From: Charina bottae
Taxonomy: Eukaryota; Chordata; Lepidosauria; Squamata; Charinaidae
Assembly: GCA_023362775.1 (NCBI GenBank)
Contig: JALMGJ010000004.1
Span: 39,375,298 to 39,439,297 of the forward strand
Direction of reading: 5' to 3'
Length of the DNA: 64,000 bases
Part shown: positions 18,960 to 30,112 of the stretch, piece by piece
How the letters are laid out: each line of letters starts with the position of its first letter
Numbering within the stretch: position 1 is the first letter of the stretch
The notes under the pieces: model-generated
What the model saw: only the letters and a program-made list of their open reading frames with translations
The model's database searches: none
Told to the model about the DNA's origin: nothing
Translations under genes and position numbers: made by a program

Positions 18960-21775
18960 GGCCCTGGCTTTTGGCTGCTGCTTTTGAATGCCAGGTCGGT
19001 CAACAACAAGGCCCCCCTTATACATGAGTTGATCATCAAGGAGAGGGCAGACCTAGCATGTATTACCGAGACCTGGCTGGGCCCTGAAGGGGGGCTGCCC
19101 CTTTTGGAAATGTGCCTGGCTGGGTTTACGGTATGGCACCAGCCGAGACCCCAGGGCAGGGGAGGAGGGGTGGCTCTTGTCATTCGGGAGTCTCTGGTGG
19201 ACTCCAGGGGCCCTGCTCCACAAGTAGCCAGTTGTGAGACCCTGTTCTTCAAGTTGGGTTCCTGAGAACAGTTGGGAGTGTTGCTACTGTACCAGCCTCC
19301 CTGCTGCATAGCAACCTCCCTGCCTGAGCTGCTGGAGGCCGTCTCGGGGTTGGCGGTGGAGTTCCACAGACTTATGGTTCTGGGGGACTTCAACCTGCTA
19401 TCCCTGGGGCATGCCTTTGAGGTGGCTCAGGAGTTCATGTCCACCATGGCGGCCATGGGCCTGTCTCAGGTTATTCGGGACCCGACTTGAGACAGTGGCC
19501 TTGCATCGGACTTGGTTTTCTTGTCAGAGCAGTGGCAATGTGATGTGAAAGGATAGTTACAGCTGTCCCCTTTGTCATGGTCAGATCACATCCTGGTGAC
19601 CTTGAGATTCTCCTATGCCGCCTCCCTCCACAGGGAGGCAGGACCCATTCGATTGGTCTTCCCCCGGCGACTGATAGACCCAGCAGGCTTTCAGAGGGAC
19701 TTGGGGGTTATACCCGAGGATCTGCTGCACGGTCCAGCGGAGGCCCTGGCTACTGCCTGGAATAGGGAAGTGGCCGGGGCCTTGGACAGGATTGTGCCTG
19801 TGCGACCTCTCTTGTCCCATTGAATCCATCGAGGGTTCTGAAGAGGATTAAGGGATGTCTAGAGCACTGCTGGAGAAAGACAAGGACTGAACCCGACCGA
19901 ACACAAGCTAGAGCCGCTGTTAAGGCCTACCTTGTGGCAGTAGGAGTGGCGAAATGTCAATATTTCTCTGCTCTTATTTCACCCACAGAATGCCACCCAA
20001 TGGCCCTGTTTAAGATCACCCGATCCCTTTTAGGGAAGGTGGATCTAGAAACCCACCTGCAGGGCCATGCTGAGAAGTTTTCTGGGCATCTGGAGGATAA
20101 AATAGCTCAGATTCGTTCCACATTGGATGCCAGGCGTGGTGCAGGGTCTGGGGAGATGCCTGGGGAGTGTACTTGCCCAGTTATCTGGGAACAGTTTGAT
20201 CCGGTTGGGTCCGAGGAAGTAGACAGGGTACTCGGGTCTGTAAACGCCACCACTTGCCAACTAGATCCCTGTCCCACCTGGCTGGTGAAGGCAGCTCAGG
20301 AGGTGACGTGTGGGTCGGTCCAGGCAATGTTGAATTCAACCTTAGGGGAAGTGGTGTTTCCAGCGGCCTTTAAAGAGGTGCTGGTGCACCCCCTCAAGAA
20401 ACCATCACTGGACCCCACCATTCTGGACAACTTTGTCCAGTCTCCCACCTCCCCTTTTTAGGGAAGGTGGTTGAGAAAGTGGTGGTGTTACAGCTCCAGA
20501 GGATCCTGGATGGAGTGGATTATCTGGACCATTTTCAGTCAGGTTTCATGCCCGGATATGGGACGTAAACAGCTTTGGTCGCGCTTATGGATGATCTCTG
20601 GCGAGAGTGGGATGGAGGCTGTGCATCCATCCTGGCTCTTCTTGACCTCTCAGAGGCTTTCGATACCATCAACCATGGTATCCTTTTGGGTCAGCTCAGG
20701 GAGTTGGAGGGGCGTGGCGTGGTTCTCCGCTGGTTCACCTCCTTCCTCCAGGGCCAGTACCAATCGGTGTTGATAGGGAGTGAGAGATCCGGCCCATGGC
20801 CCCTACTTTCTGGGGTGCCACTGGGTTCAGTACTCTCTACGCTCCTTTTTAACATCTACATGAAACCGCTGAGTGAGATCATCCACCACCACAGGGTGAG
20901 GTATCATCAATATGCTGATGATACTCAACTATACATCTCCATCCCGGGTGATGTAAGTGATGCTGTGACCACCCTTTCTCAGTGCCTGGAGGCTGTAGGG
21001 GTCTGGATGGGGAACAACAGGCTTCCGCTGAACCCTGGCAAGACATAGTGGCTATGGGTTGGGGTATCCGGGAATTTACCATCTTTGGTTCTGGATGGGG
21101 TTGCACTGCCCCAGACAGACCCAGTGTGGAACCTGGGGGTTCTCCTGGACTCACGACTCCTGCTCAAAGAGCAGGTGGCAGTCATGGCCAGGGGAGCCTT
21201 TGCACAGCTTTGTGTTCTGCGCCAGCTATGCCCCTTCCTGGATCGGGAGTCCCTCTGAACAGTCACTCATGCCCTGGTCATCTCCCGCATAGACTACTGC
21301 AATGTGCTCTACATAGGTCTACCCTTGAAGAGTATCCGGAAGCTACAGCTGGTGCAGAACGCGGCCACACAAGCAGTTTTGGGAGCCCCAAGGAGGGCAC
21401 ATATAACACCATTGCTATGCAAGCTGCATTGGGTGCCAGTTTGCTTCCAGGTACAATTCAAGGTGTTGGTTATTACATGGCATGGGTCCAGGTTATCTGA
21501 GGAACCACCTCACCACTGTTACATTGACGCGTCCCACCCAGTCAGGCAGAGAGGGCATGTTACAGACCCTGTCCCTGAGGAATTGCTGATTGGCAGGGTC
21601 CAGGAGGAGGGTCTTCTCTGCCATGGTAGCTGCCCTTTGGAACAAGTTACCCCCGGAGGTAAGACAGGCCCCCACTCTCCCGGCCTTCCGGAAGGGGCTT
21701 AAGACATGGTTATGCCACCTTGCTTGGGGTGGGAGGGGGGATAGCCATTCATGGGAGTGGTTGGCACCATGATGG
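18960..21775 (+). pseudogene. L2 ORF2 remnant: endonuclease and reverse transcriptase
   Basis: The endonuclease begins LLNARSVNNKAPLIHELI (about 18984) and continues with ADLACITETWL, VLGDFNL (about 19378) and LSWSDH (about 19571). The reverse transcriptase shows HFQSGFMPGYGT, motif A LLDLSEAFDTINHGIL (about 20636-20683), motif B SGVPLGSVL and motif C YADDTQLYI (YADD at 20911-20922). The terminal part includes DYCNVLYIGLPLKSIRKLQ, LHWVPV and LWNKLPPEV, typical of L2 rather than CR1. In-frame stops include 19263-19265, one near 19488 and one near 20562. The reading frame also changes between 19823 and 20575 and again after 21048. Motif B has Leu where Gln is usual. The gene is dead. Confidence 0.9.
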
Positions 21776-21913
21776 TGCCAAGGATAAGATCTTATTGCCA
21801 TCTTGAATTTTATATTTCATATTTTGAATTTTTATATCTTTGTCTGTATTTTTATGTATTATACTTATATTTTTATTTATATTGTAGTGTTTTGTCATTT
21901 TATTATCTGTAAA

Positions 21914-22425
21914 GGGACGTGGTGGCTCAGCGGGTTAAACTGCTGAGCTGTAGACTGCCGATCGGAAGGTCGGCAGTTCGAATCCCCGCGTAATGAGGTG
22001 AGCTCTCGTTACTTGTCCCAGCTCCTGTCAACCCAACAGTTCGAAAGCTTAGCAAGTAGATAAATGGGTACCACCTTAAGTGGGAGAATATGCTGGCGTC
22101 CTATCGGGGGTCGCCCACCGAACGGAGAAGATCTTGTGAATAGCGGCGGAGATGATGGATCCTGAAACAGCAACATCCAGGACGTCAGCAGCCGGCTCCG
22201 AAGCAAGGTATTCTGGGACATGTAGTCCAATACCCATGAAAGAGTCGGTTCCCTTACCCCTTCCCTTAGCGCACGGTTTAAACATGTTGTATTATATGAA
22301 ATGTATAAATATAATAAGAAATATGATGTATGTAAGCCGCCTAGAGTCCTCCGTTAGGGAAGGGATAGGCGGGGTATAAATACGATAAATAAATAAATAA
22401 ATAAGTAAATAAATAAATAAATAAG
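21914..22425 (+). mobile_element. tRNA-derived SINE with L2-like tail, nested in the L2 3' UTR
   Basis: The head reads GGGACGTGGTGGCTCAGCGG with B box AGTTCGAATCC. The body includes GGCGTCCTATCGGGG and ATTCTGGGACATGTAGTCC. The tail (GTAAGCCGCCTAGAGTCC, GGCGGGGTATAAATACGATA, then an AAAT run) matches the end of the host L2. This fits the known pairing of squamate L2 LINEs with a tRNA-headed SINE. It splits the L2 terminal block between CTGTAA and GCCGCCC. Duplication bases cannot be told apart from the AAAT tail. A minus-strand relative is at 57733-58198. Confidence 0.88.
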
Positions 22426-22489
22426 CCGCCCAGAGCCGCCCAGCATGTGAGATGGGCGGTAGACAAATATGACAAATAAATAAATAAAT

Positions 22490-23786
22490 GAATAAAATGA
22501 ATAAAAACTCATGACCCGTATAGGTCTGAGTGTATACCTGCATAAATATGTCACATAATTTCCATAGTTTGTCTGAAAAATCCTTTGAAATGTTCTGGAG
22601 GAGACCCAGCTGTCTGTCAATAAGACAAGCAACAGTTCTATATAAACTGAATAGTTTCTAAAAAGAGAGAATTTGAGAAGTGAACTGCTTATTCCTGGAC
22701 CTAATTAGTTAGAAAGCATATTTTGAAGGTTTTAGATCAACAAGATACAAACCTTCTTTTCTACTAAGCTCTAAAAAATGAACAGATACCTTGAAAATGG
22801 GGTTTCACCTCCCAACCAAATGTCTACTGTAGAAACACAGGAATTTTTCATTTGCTTTCTTTTAAAAATGCAGACACTCAGCTCAGAAGGCACACCCTAT
22901 TTAAAAGAGCTGATAAGACAGTGTGAAACCCTAGGATACTTTGCTTGAATAAGACCCATCCATTTCCTTCGGGATACACTGCACATGTTTTAAGGAGGGG
23001 AAGGAAATACCTTGGAGACTTCAGGATGAGATAAGAATCCTGTTAAGCCCTGCTGCTTAGACCTTGGAGTAGAGGGTATTTATGGGATGGACACTGTCAA
23101 GATGGGCAAAGTGTTATGAAAACAACAAGCATGGTGCAGTTTATTAACAGTTAGCACATCATCTCTCCAAATGGGGCTTGTTCCAAGTGGCAGTGTGCCC
23201 TGCACGAAGCTAATGAGCAAACTCTGTCTAATATTGACAATTAATCAAGCATAAAAGCTTCAAGGATCAGGACCCATTGCCAAGCATAGGAAGCGCATTG
23301 AGACTTCAATGGACCAAGATAGGTGAACAAATTTGTCTAATTATATATCCGTCTCATGAACAAATTTCCCACCAAAACACTTAATTATCTATAGCATAAG
23401 GAGCTACGCATCAGCCTTACAAGCAGAATGAGGATCTCCTCCCCTGCTTGAGGCCTTTTTTTTTGGTAGCCATCTACCATAAGTAATAAATTGAAGGAAG
23501 TGCTATTATGTTTCCTCAGCAGTCTTCCTCTTTTAATTGGCCTTATATAATGAAGCCAAAGTTTTGGCAGTGGCTGAAGTAAATGAATAATGGCTACAGA
23601 TTTTTTTTTAAATAAAAAGGGGTTCCTTGTGATAAGATGCAAAATTATGTACTGATTATTAGATTTCTCACAGCTTCTTTCCTTTTTAATTTTTTTTAAT
23701 AAACTCTGGACAAAGCTTGCTAATCTAAAATTGCATCTAGGTTGTATGTTTCAGTGGAATTTTCCATAGAACCCCTTTTATTATTT
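22490..23786. other. Gene-free unique sequence
   Basis: No gene or mobile element was recognised. The part at 22860-23330 is a candidate conserved block, listed separately. Confidence 0.45.
22860..23330. promoter_or_regulatory. Candidate conserved noncoding element
   Basis: This is repeat-free DNA of balanced composition between two retroelement clusters, with words such as GAGCTGATAAGA (GATA-like), GACAATTAATCAAG (homeodomain-like) and GCTAATGAGC. There is no open frame of interest. Conservation cannot be seen from a single sequence, so this is weak. Confidence 0.2.
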
Positions 23787-24667
23787 CTAACAGTAATTTT
23801 ATTAAAAACTACAACCACAACAATAAAAAACTAATACAAACTAAAAAAAATTAAAAATAAATAGAAGCTGCAGAAAAGAAAAGAAAATATAAAAGAAATA
23901 AAAAATAAGAATATAGTAAAGAAAAAGAAAAGAAACATACAAAAAAATAACCTCCCTCTTCATCACAACAAGTACAAACAACTTCAATAACTTATCACCT
24001 TCTCCTAAAATACAACAATGATCTCTTCTTGTCATATCCCATCTCCTATCCATAAACAAATCCTCAAAAACCTCATCATTTCAGTCCTGATCAGCAAAAG
24101 TCCATTAAGGGTTACCAGAGATAACATTTTAATTTTAAGCTTGATCAAATAAACCAACTTTATATTCCTTCCTTTTAGTTTTAACAAACAATCTTGATCT
24201 TTAGTCCCTTCAAACAATCTCCTAAAACTTGATTTCTTTTCGTTGTTTATTTGTCCCTTCTCACAAAATTCTTCAAAGCTTTAACAATCCTTTTTTGTAA
24301 ATCCAATATAGGAAGGTTTCTTTTGTATGTTCAGGGTAGCATCTTTTTCCATATAATTCTTGTAGCCTGTCATTTTTAAATCCACTTTCAGATCAGTCTC
24401 AGTCTTGTCCAGTAAACATCTTCCATAACATCTTAAAAATAACACTCTTAAAATTAACTTCTGTGTCCATTGTTCAAAAATATCATTCAGTATGTCCAAC
24501 ATTAAAATATTTTGCTCCATTCTGTATTAGTAAGTCAAATTTAAGTGCTCTTCTCCTTTAATAGTAATCTTTAGTTCCTTCTAGTTCCCTCTAGTGTTCA
24601 ACCTTCAAAGTCCTATCCTATCATGTTTTTTTTTAAAGAATTCAAAACAAAAGCATTTTCCCATGGG

Positions 24668-25055
24668 TGTCCTGGTTCAGCCTCTTCCCCAGGACTTCAG
24701 TGAGGAGTCAGAAGACAAGCTGCCCCTGGTGAACCCCCAGGGGACTGAACCAGACGAGGTCCCAGACACAGGCACGGTCCCAGATGAAGACCCAGCACCA
24801 CAGGGCAGTGGGGAGTTGGCAATACCCGAGGCTACAGGGGAGCAAGCTGGGGATGGTGGTTTGTCCCCACCCTCTAGCCAGCAGCCAGATGGATCCCATC
24901 AGACTCCCAGCTCACCTGAATCACCCAAAGGGCAGAGACGGAGGCGTGTGCGCCTCGCCTTAAAGGACAGAAGGAGAAGTGCCCGGTTAGCTGCAAGAGA
25001 TTTACGCAGAGGAGAAGAATATTGGCTTCGCGACCACTCTGGCAACCTGGCTTGA
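24668..25055 (+). other. Open reading frame spanning the LTR 5' half
   Basis: A frame stays open from before the LTR start to a stop at 25053-25055, giving about 128 codons inside the LTR. The N-terminal part is acidic and rich in Pro, Glu and Asp (QPLPQDFSEESEDKLP). The C-terminal part is strongly basic (RRRRVRLALKDRRRSARLAA). It most likely represents the C-terminal end of the element's last gene overlapping the LTR, or an LTR-encoded accessory frame. I do not recognise the protein, and the ATG at 24664 lies in flanking sequence. Confidence 0.4.
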
Positions 25056-25332
25056 TTCCTGATTTCCTGACTCGGTTTGGACTACTGTTACTCTGACTTC
25101 TGGACTCCTTGACTTGGCTTTGACTTCTCGCTGACCTACTTGTTACCACCCCTGACCTGGCTTTGGAATATCGGTTGTCTTCTGGATTAACTCTGACTTT
25201 GGCAAACGAACTCTGGACTTCTCTCTCAGCTTTCCCCTACAGCATAACTTCTGGCTGTTGGTGAGTGAATTCCTGCCTGCAGCTCACAAGCAGAGACTCT
25301 GTGTAACTTGATACTCGAGGCTAGCCAGCACA
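24668..25332 (+). mobile_element. Solo LTR (665 bp) of an LTR retrotransposon
   Basis: The block starts TGTCCTGGTTCAG and ends CTAGCCAGCACA, giving TG...CA ends. It is flanked by a perfect 5-bp duplication, ATGGG (24663-24667 and 25333-25337). The interrupted host repeat resumes exactly on both sides, which proves insertion. No internal region or second LTR is present, so it is a solo LTR left after recombination between two LTRs. The 5-bp duplication fits Ty3/gypsy or retrovirus-type elements; I cannot decide which. Confidence 0.9.
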
Positions 25333-25900
25333 ATGGGAAGGATTCTTATAATTAATTCAAAAATCTTATTTCAAATTCATCTGGACCCTTAGTTCATGTC
25401 TAACATTCCAAAATCAACATTCTAATCACCTTTTTGCTGTTTATTCCAAAAAAAATAATTTTGTTTAAGTCCTTAAGCCTGTATTTAAAATTTCTTTCAT
25501 GAAGGATCAAAGGACACTCACCCAGTACTGTAAAAAAACTTGTTGCTCTGAAGGACCCTAATAGCTGGAAAACAGTTAACAAGCAATTTCCAAAAGTGGT
25601 AAGAAAAGAAAGCATGCAAACCGTGTGTCCATAAAGGCACTGACTCCGGCTTGGGCTAAGATGGCTATTCCCTCTCTCCCAGAGCTCTAAACCCTCTGAA
25701 GACCACTGTCTTGTGGCCTCCCCATGAGGAGCAACTGTCTGGAGCACTCGTGGGCAATCCCAAGTCCTCTCCTTGTCCGGAGAGGAATCCCGAAGAGCCA
25801 GTCTGTTCACCGACATTTTGTTCTGTCGCGGTCGTCAGCTCCACTCTCAGCGGAGCCATCTTCAGTTCGACATTTCTTCCCTGGAATTTGCAAAAAGAGT

Positions 25901-26656
25901 ACTTTCCATAGGACCTCTATGTGGTTAGAGAAAAACAGTAGTAGAAAGATAAATGCTATTGCCTAGGGGAAAAAAAATGTCCAGAACAAAGCAATACACA
26001 AATGATAACAGTCTTGAGACTCTTTAGTGGGAAAATGCTGCTTCCCTATTTTTCACTGTTGAATGACACCCCATGAATGGTGACTGAAGGTCAAACACAG
26101 AAATCTTCTTTGACCATCTTTCTCTCCCCCTCCAACTTGCAAAACACTAAAGAGTAGAAGCCAAAAGCCTCCAAGCATTTGAAAGATGTTTCGAGGGACT
26201 TATAACTAAGTATAATATGGTATAATCAGGAACTCACCCAAATGCAGGAGTGATGAATACAGAGAAGAAATACCACCAAGCATTTTAAAGAAAAGTGTAT
26301 TTATTAATATTTTACCAAGATACATTTTGTAATTTCCTAAGAAACAGTTTTGTCTTTTTCCACCTCATTTTCATTTTTGTTTTTTCTTTCACATTTCATT
26401 CGGGGGTGTTTTTGAGCTTGCTTTATTATTGATGCTGTTATTATTTCCCCCCCTAAATTCCACAGATGGATTCTTCTTGCAGCAAGGCCCCTTTTCTGGG
26501 GTTCAGGAACAGCCCAAGTAGATTAATATGAGGTTTACTATAGGAATGTTTACTAACCTTAAGATCTGGTTCATAATATGGAAAAGAGCCCAATTCCTTG
26601 CAGACCAAATTAGAGGTTCTTAGTCAAAACTGAGATTTAAGACATATTGACATCCT
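25901..26656. other. Gene-free sequence
   Basis: No gene or mobile element was recognised. It contains T-rich tracts near 26340-26460. Confidence 0.45.
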
Positions 26657-26661
26657 GTCTC

Positions 26662-26905
26662 TGTCGTGGCTAGGTGAAGAACGACGCTGAGCCCCAAGAG
26701 ATAGGCTCTAGATCTTTATTTTCTACCTTACACAGAATCTTACCAAACTAAGCTACCAGAACAGTTCACGGGGGAAAAACCCCAAATACGCTAAGGCGGG
26801 CCCGGCCTGATTCTCTTGGATGGGTGCCCAAGGTCTTCTGTGCTATCAAAGCGCTTCTCCCCCTGGAAAGCGCCCCCTCCTTCTTGTCCAGAAATCTCCA
26901 TAACA
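26662..26905 (-). mobile_element. Solo LTR (244 bp), minus strand
   Basis: On the minus strand it starts TGTTATGGAG and ends CCACGACA. It is flanked by a perfect 5-bp duplication, GTCTC (26657-26661 and 26906-26910). An AATAAAG polyadenylation-type signal lies about 60 bp before the LTR end. The beginning (GAAGGAGGGGGC, CCAGGGGGA) and the R/U5-like part (CTCAGCGT-TTCTTCAC) match the element at 40212-40616, so both belong to one LTR family. No internal coding part is present. Confidence 0.9.
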
Positions 26906-26910
26906 GTCTC

Positions 26911-27997
26911 CTCCTGAACACAAAGAAAACTTGCAAAGAGCCATAGCTTTTAAAAAAAACAAAACTTTTTAACAGACTGGGACATAAGCTCAGGGCAGAG
27001 GCTGCACAGCTGGTAGACCCAGAGGAGAAGCTAATACAATCAGAGGTCCAGAAGCCCTATCAGCACATAGTAACCTCACTCTTACTTGCTGAAGAGGATA
27101 GGCAACCCTCATAGAATTAACAAGAGAATTTCAGTGTTCCAGGATCCAGGCATGGCCTAGAAACTTGAATGAGTGAAAATTAGGTCAGTTCACTTAATGC
27201 AGACCCAACAAAATTTTACCTCAGCTCGAACTGGAAGTCAAACCTGCTTAACTTGTGAGTCATCAAGAAGATCACAGCATGTCAGGTGTATATCACTGGG
27301 ATGGCAAACATGGAGTTATTGTCAAGCATTTGGCAGGCCTGGCCACAGTGTATAATAAGTAGGTTCAAATTGTGCATGTTAGTTTGGAACAGCAAATTTT
27401 TAGAGAAGAATCATCGATATTAATGGTGCTACAGTATTTTCTGGTCTTCTTTTTGGTAATTAGGCATTACTTCGTATTATTGTGTTCCCTAGTTTTTTTC
27501 ACGGGTTCTTTTAACAGCTACAATCATGAAAAAATACAGACAGTTAAGGTCCAATGTCACTGCACCCCTGTTGATGGTGTATTATCACAACGTTCTTGTT
27601 GAATGTCTGCCTGCAATGTTGTTTAAAGAACAGCAGATCTAACAGAAAGAGATGGAAATCAGTGCCTGAGTTCCTTAGATTTAAATGTATGATGTGAATA
27701 GAATAAAAATAAATATATCCCATATGCAAGTAGGGATGGAAGAAATAAATAAAAAACTTTGCTTCATGTTATATAATTCTAGACATACTGTAGAGAATAT
27801 AGAGGATGGCCTTGACAGAGAAAGGGAAGATTCATTAGCAAGGCAATGAACAGATAAACATGGCTTAAGCCCAGACAAAGATAGAAATTTACAAAACACA
27901 CCTAAGGTAGCCACCCCCTTAATTCACATGAAAATAAAAGAGGGAGAAGGGGAAGGACATTCAGACTTGTAAGATTCGGTTCTTTTTTTTTTATCTG
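26911..27997. other. Gene-free sequence
   Basis: No gene was recognised. The short frame at 27173-27355 has no domain. Confidence 0.45.
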
Positions 27998-28212
27998 TTC
28001 AATCGTGTCTGATTCTCGAAGACTGCCTGGACAAGTCCCTGCAGTTTTCTTGGCAAGGTTTTTCAAAAGTGGTTTGCCATTACTTCCTTCCTAGGGCTGA
28101 GAGAGTGACTGGCCCAAAGTCACCCAGCTGGCTTTGTGTCCAAGGTGGGACTAGAATTCACGGTCTCCCAGTTTCTAGCCTGATGCCTTAACCACTACAC
28201 CAAACTGGCTCT
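27998..28212 (-). mobile_element. tRNA-derived SINE (GAGCCAGTTTGGTGTAGTGG family), BovB-like tail
   Basis: On the minus strand the head reads AGAGCCAGTTTGGTGTAGTG and GTTAAGGCATCAGGC. The body is GGTGACTTTGGGCCAGTCAC and the tail ends in a TCAGACACGATTGAAC-like word related to the BovB 3' end. It lies beside a T-rich run at its tail. Relatives: 49760-49965 on the plus strand, and 46923-47174, which has a different tail. Confidence 0.82.
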
Positions 28213-30065
28213 GTCTGTTACTATAGCCATTCTAATAAAAGTAGTTAGGTCTACGCAGTGTTTGTTTATTATTAATACTATTACTATTACTATTATTATT
28301 ATATTGTTGTATGTTTCTTGATCTGGACTACCTTGTAGGGCTGACACATATTTACCTGGAAGCAGGGATGTACAGATAAATTTATTGATTGATTTAATAA
28401 ATTTGTATGGCACAAAATTGATTCAACTCATGGTGACTAACAGTAACTAAAGCATCCACAGTACATATAACAGTAGAAATCAATAAAATATCCACAAGAA
28501 ATACAAATCCTTAAAATGTCTACAGCAAACAATAAACACTAAACTGTCGATGGTGTATTATCACAAACATAATAACACACTTCTATCATAATATGCTAAT
28601 AAACTATGCTACAGCAATCCCATAATGTTACAGCACATCTCACAATTAACTGTGTGATATACATTTTTCTGTTTGGATTGGTAAATTAGGAACCATTCTA
28701 AAAAAATCCAACATAATTTGGATTCCGACTCTCTATACCTATACAAGGCTCATTAATATATGTAGTTTTTAATGTATAGTGCCTAATAAACTTTTTTAAA
28801 AAGCAAATTGCACTCTCATTCTTTTTTACAAATAGTTCTCAGATGCACACTGCACTTTTTTTTCATTTAGCAAGCTCAACAAGCAGATGCACACTGCACT
28901 TTTTTTCTATTTAGCCTGCAAAGCTCAACAACACATTATATATTTTTTTTTGCATTTGGCAATTTGAAACACCCAAAGCACTATCCCTAATGCATATGCA
29001 CAATGCATACCTTTGACTGATAATTTGCCTGGAAAAGAAAACTCAATACGGAGAGAATGCACCTAGAAATCACATGAATTTTAACAAATAGAAACAAATT
29101 TTAAAATAGCAGTAAAATTACCTGTCAGGCTTACCCAAAATGTTTCTTAGTCTCTAAACATACGCTTACTGAATATTCATCACTATATTAGCTTAAGCCA
29201 ATGTACCAGGGACAGGTTTTATCCCTGTTCTTTTACTAACTAAAACACTGTAAGAGAACACACAGAATAACATAGAATATGGTCCCTTTCATCCTAAGCT
29301 AGAGACAACATTCTGGAACACAGATGTTTGTTTCAAGCTAGGAACCTTCAAAACAGCCATTTGAAAGTCAGAATGTTTCAAGATTCCAGTGTTTTTTTAT
29401 TTCCTGAAATGTATGTCTCATTTTAAGGACATTTTTCAGGTTTTCTTTTTTTACCAGCGAAATATAGATACCAACAGGGTCCATTCAATGCATCCATCCA
29501 TGCTCAGTGGATCTCACATATTGACTACCAGAGTTCTATGATATATTTCTTCTACTATGGCACTAAGCCCCATTGAGTTTGGTGCAACTAATTTCTTACT
29601 AGACATGTACCAAATTGCACTGTGTGCAATGTAGTATGTATCCCCACTGCACCATGTGTGACTTAGCACTATTATATGATGAACTTTCTTCTTCCTTCTT
29701 TCATGCAGGCCTACCTGATCTTTATGTTCTGTGTATGATTTTTAGTTTATTGTTCCATGAGCTTCTAATGTTTATTAGTGATGGGTATGAATACTATATG
29801 GCATAAACTGCATGGAAACATGAGATTAGGAGTGTTCCCAGACTGGGGTGCTTCTGTGATCAATTAAAGGTTTATTTGTGTGCTCAAGCATATCCCTGAC
29901 ATCCATACAGCCATCTACTCCTAGTAACTGTTAATACTACATTATTTTAACCTTTCAATTACTTGATTATATAATATTTTACTATATCGTATCATTGTAT
30001 CTTCAGGTTTTTATTATAAAAACCTGTTTTGGAGTTTCTAATAAAAGGGAAAATAGTATGCAAGT
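28213..30065. other. Gene-free, AT-rich sequence
   Basis: No gene was recognised. It contains a 44-bp tandem duplication, listed separately, and the short frame at 29615-29806 has no domain. Confidence 0.45.
28840..28931. repeat. 44-bp tandem duplication, two copies
   Basis: Copies begin CAGATGCACACTGCAC at 28840 and again at 28884. Each continues through a T run, ATTTAG and AGCTCAACAA. The second copy carries a small insertion after ATTTAG. Confidence 0.85.
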
Positions 30066-30068
30066 TCT

Positions 30069-30112
30069 AGATAGATGGATGGATGGATGGATGGATGGAT
30101 GGATGGATGGAT
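30069..30112. repeat. (GATG)n microsatellite
   Basis: About ten GATG units follow GATAGATG, in unique sequence. Confidence 0.93.

Larger units (their letters stand above)
17770..22489 (+). mobile_element. L2-clade LINE, near full length, with nested SINE
   Basis: The element has a GC-rich 5' region (17770-18830) with degenerate repeats built on GGCCTCGGAG and CAGCCTCATGG words. ORF2 remnants follow, then an AT-rich 3' UTR interrupted by a SINE (21914-22425). The true L2 end is GCCGCCCAGAGCCGCCCAG plus GATGGGCGGT and an (AAAT)n tail to about 22489. The same terminal block ends the second copy at 39270-39338. Excluding the SINE it is about 4.2 kb, unusually long for this type of element. No target duplication was identified, and the 5' boundary is uncertain by tens of bases. 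Confidence 0.87.
23787..25900 (-). mobile_element. L1-like non-LTR repeat, copy 2, split by an LTR
   Basis: The minus-strand sense runs from about 25900 to 23787 and is interrupted at 24668-25332 by a solo LTR. The 3' part (24662-23787) parallels copy 1 at 17000-17697 and ends in an AATAAAATTACTG-type tail. The 5' part (25900-25333) is GC-richer near its start, with AAGATGGCTCCGCTGAGAG, and has a 64-codon frame (MAPLRVELTTATEQ...) at 25859-25665. A remnant frame at 24520-24281 contains DIFEQWTQKLILRV and KTETDLKVDLKMTGYK. Classification as L1-like is tentative; it may be a non-autonomous derivative. Confidence 0.5.

Noticed and set aside
17770..21780. CpG island marking a host gene promoter
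   Set aside because: The GC-rich stretch coincides with an L2 LINE; no host exon is recognised nearby.
27570..28567. Shared 18-mer GATGGTGTATTATCACAA at about 27573 and 28549
   Set aside because: The match does not extend on either side, so it may be chance or a tiny repeat remnant.
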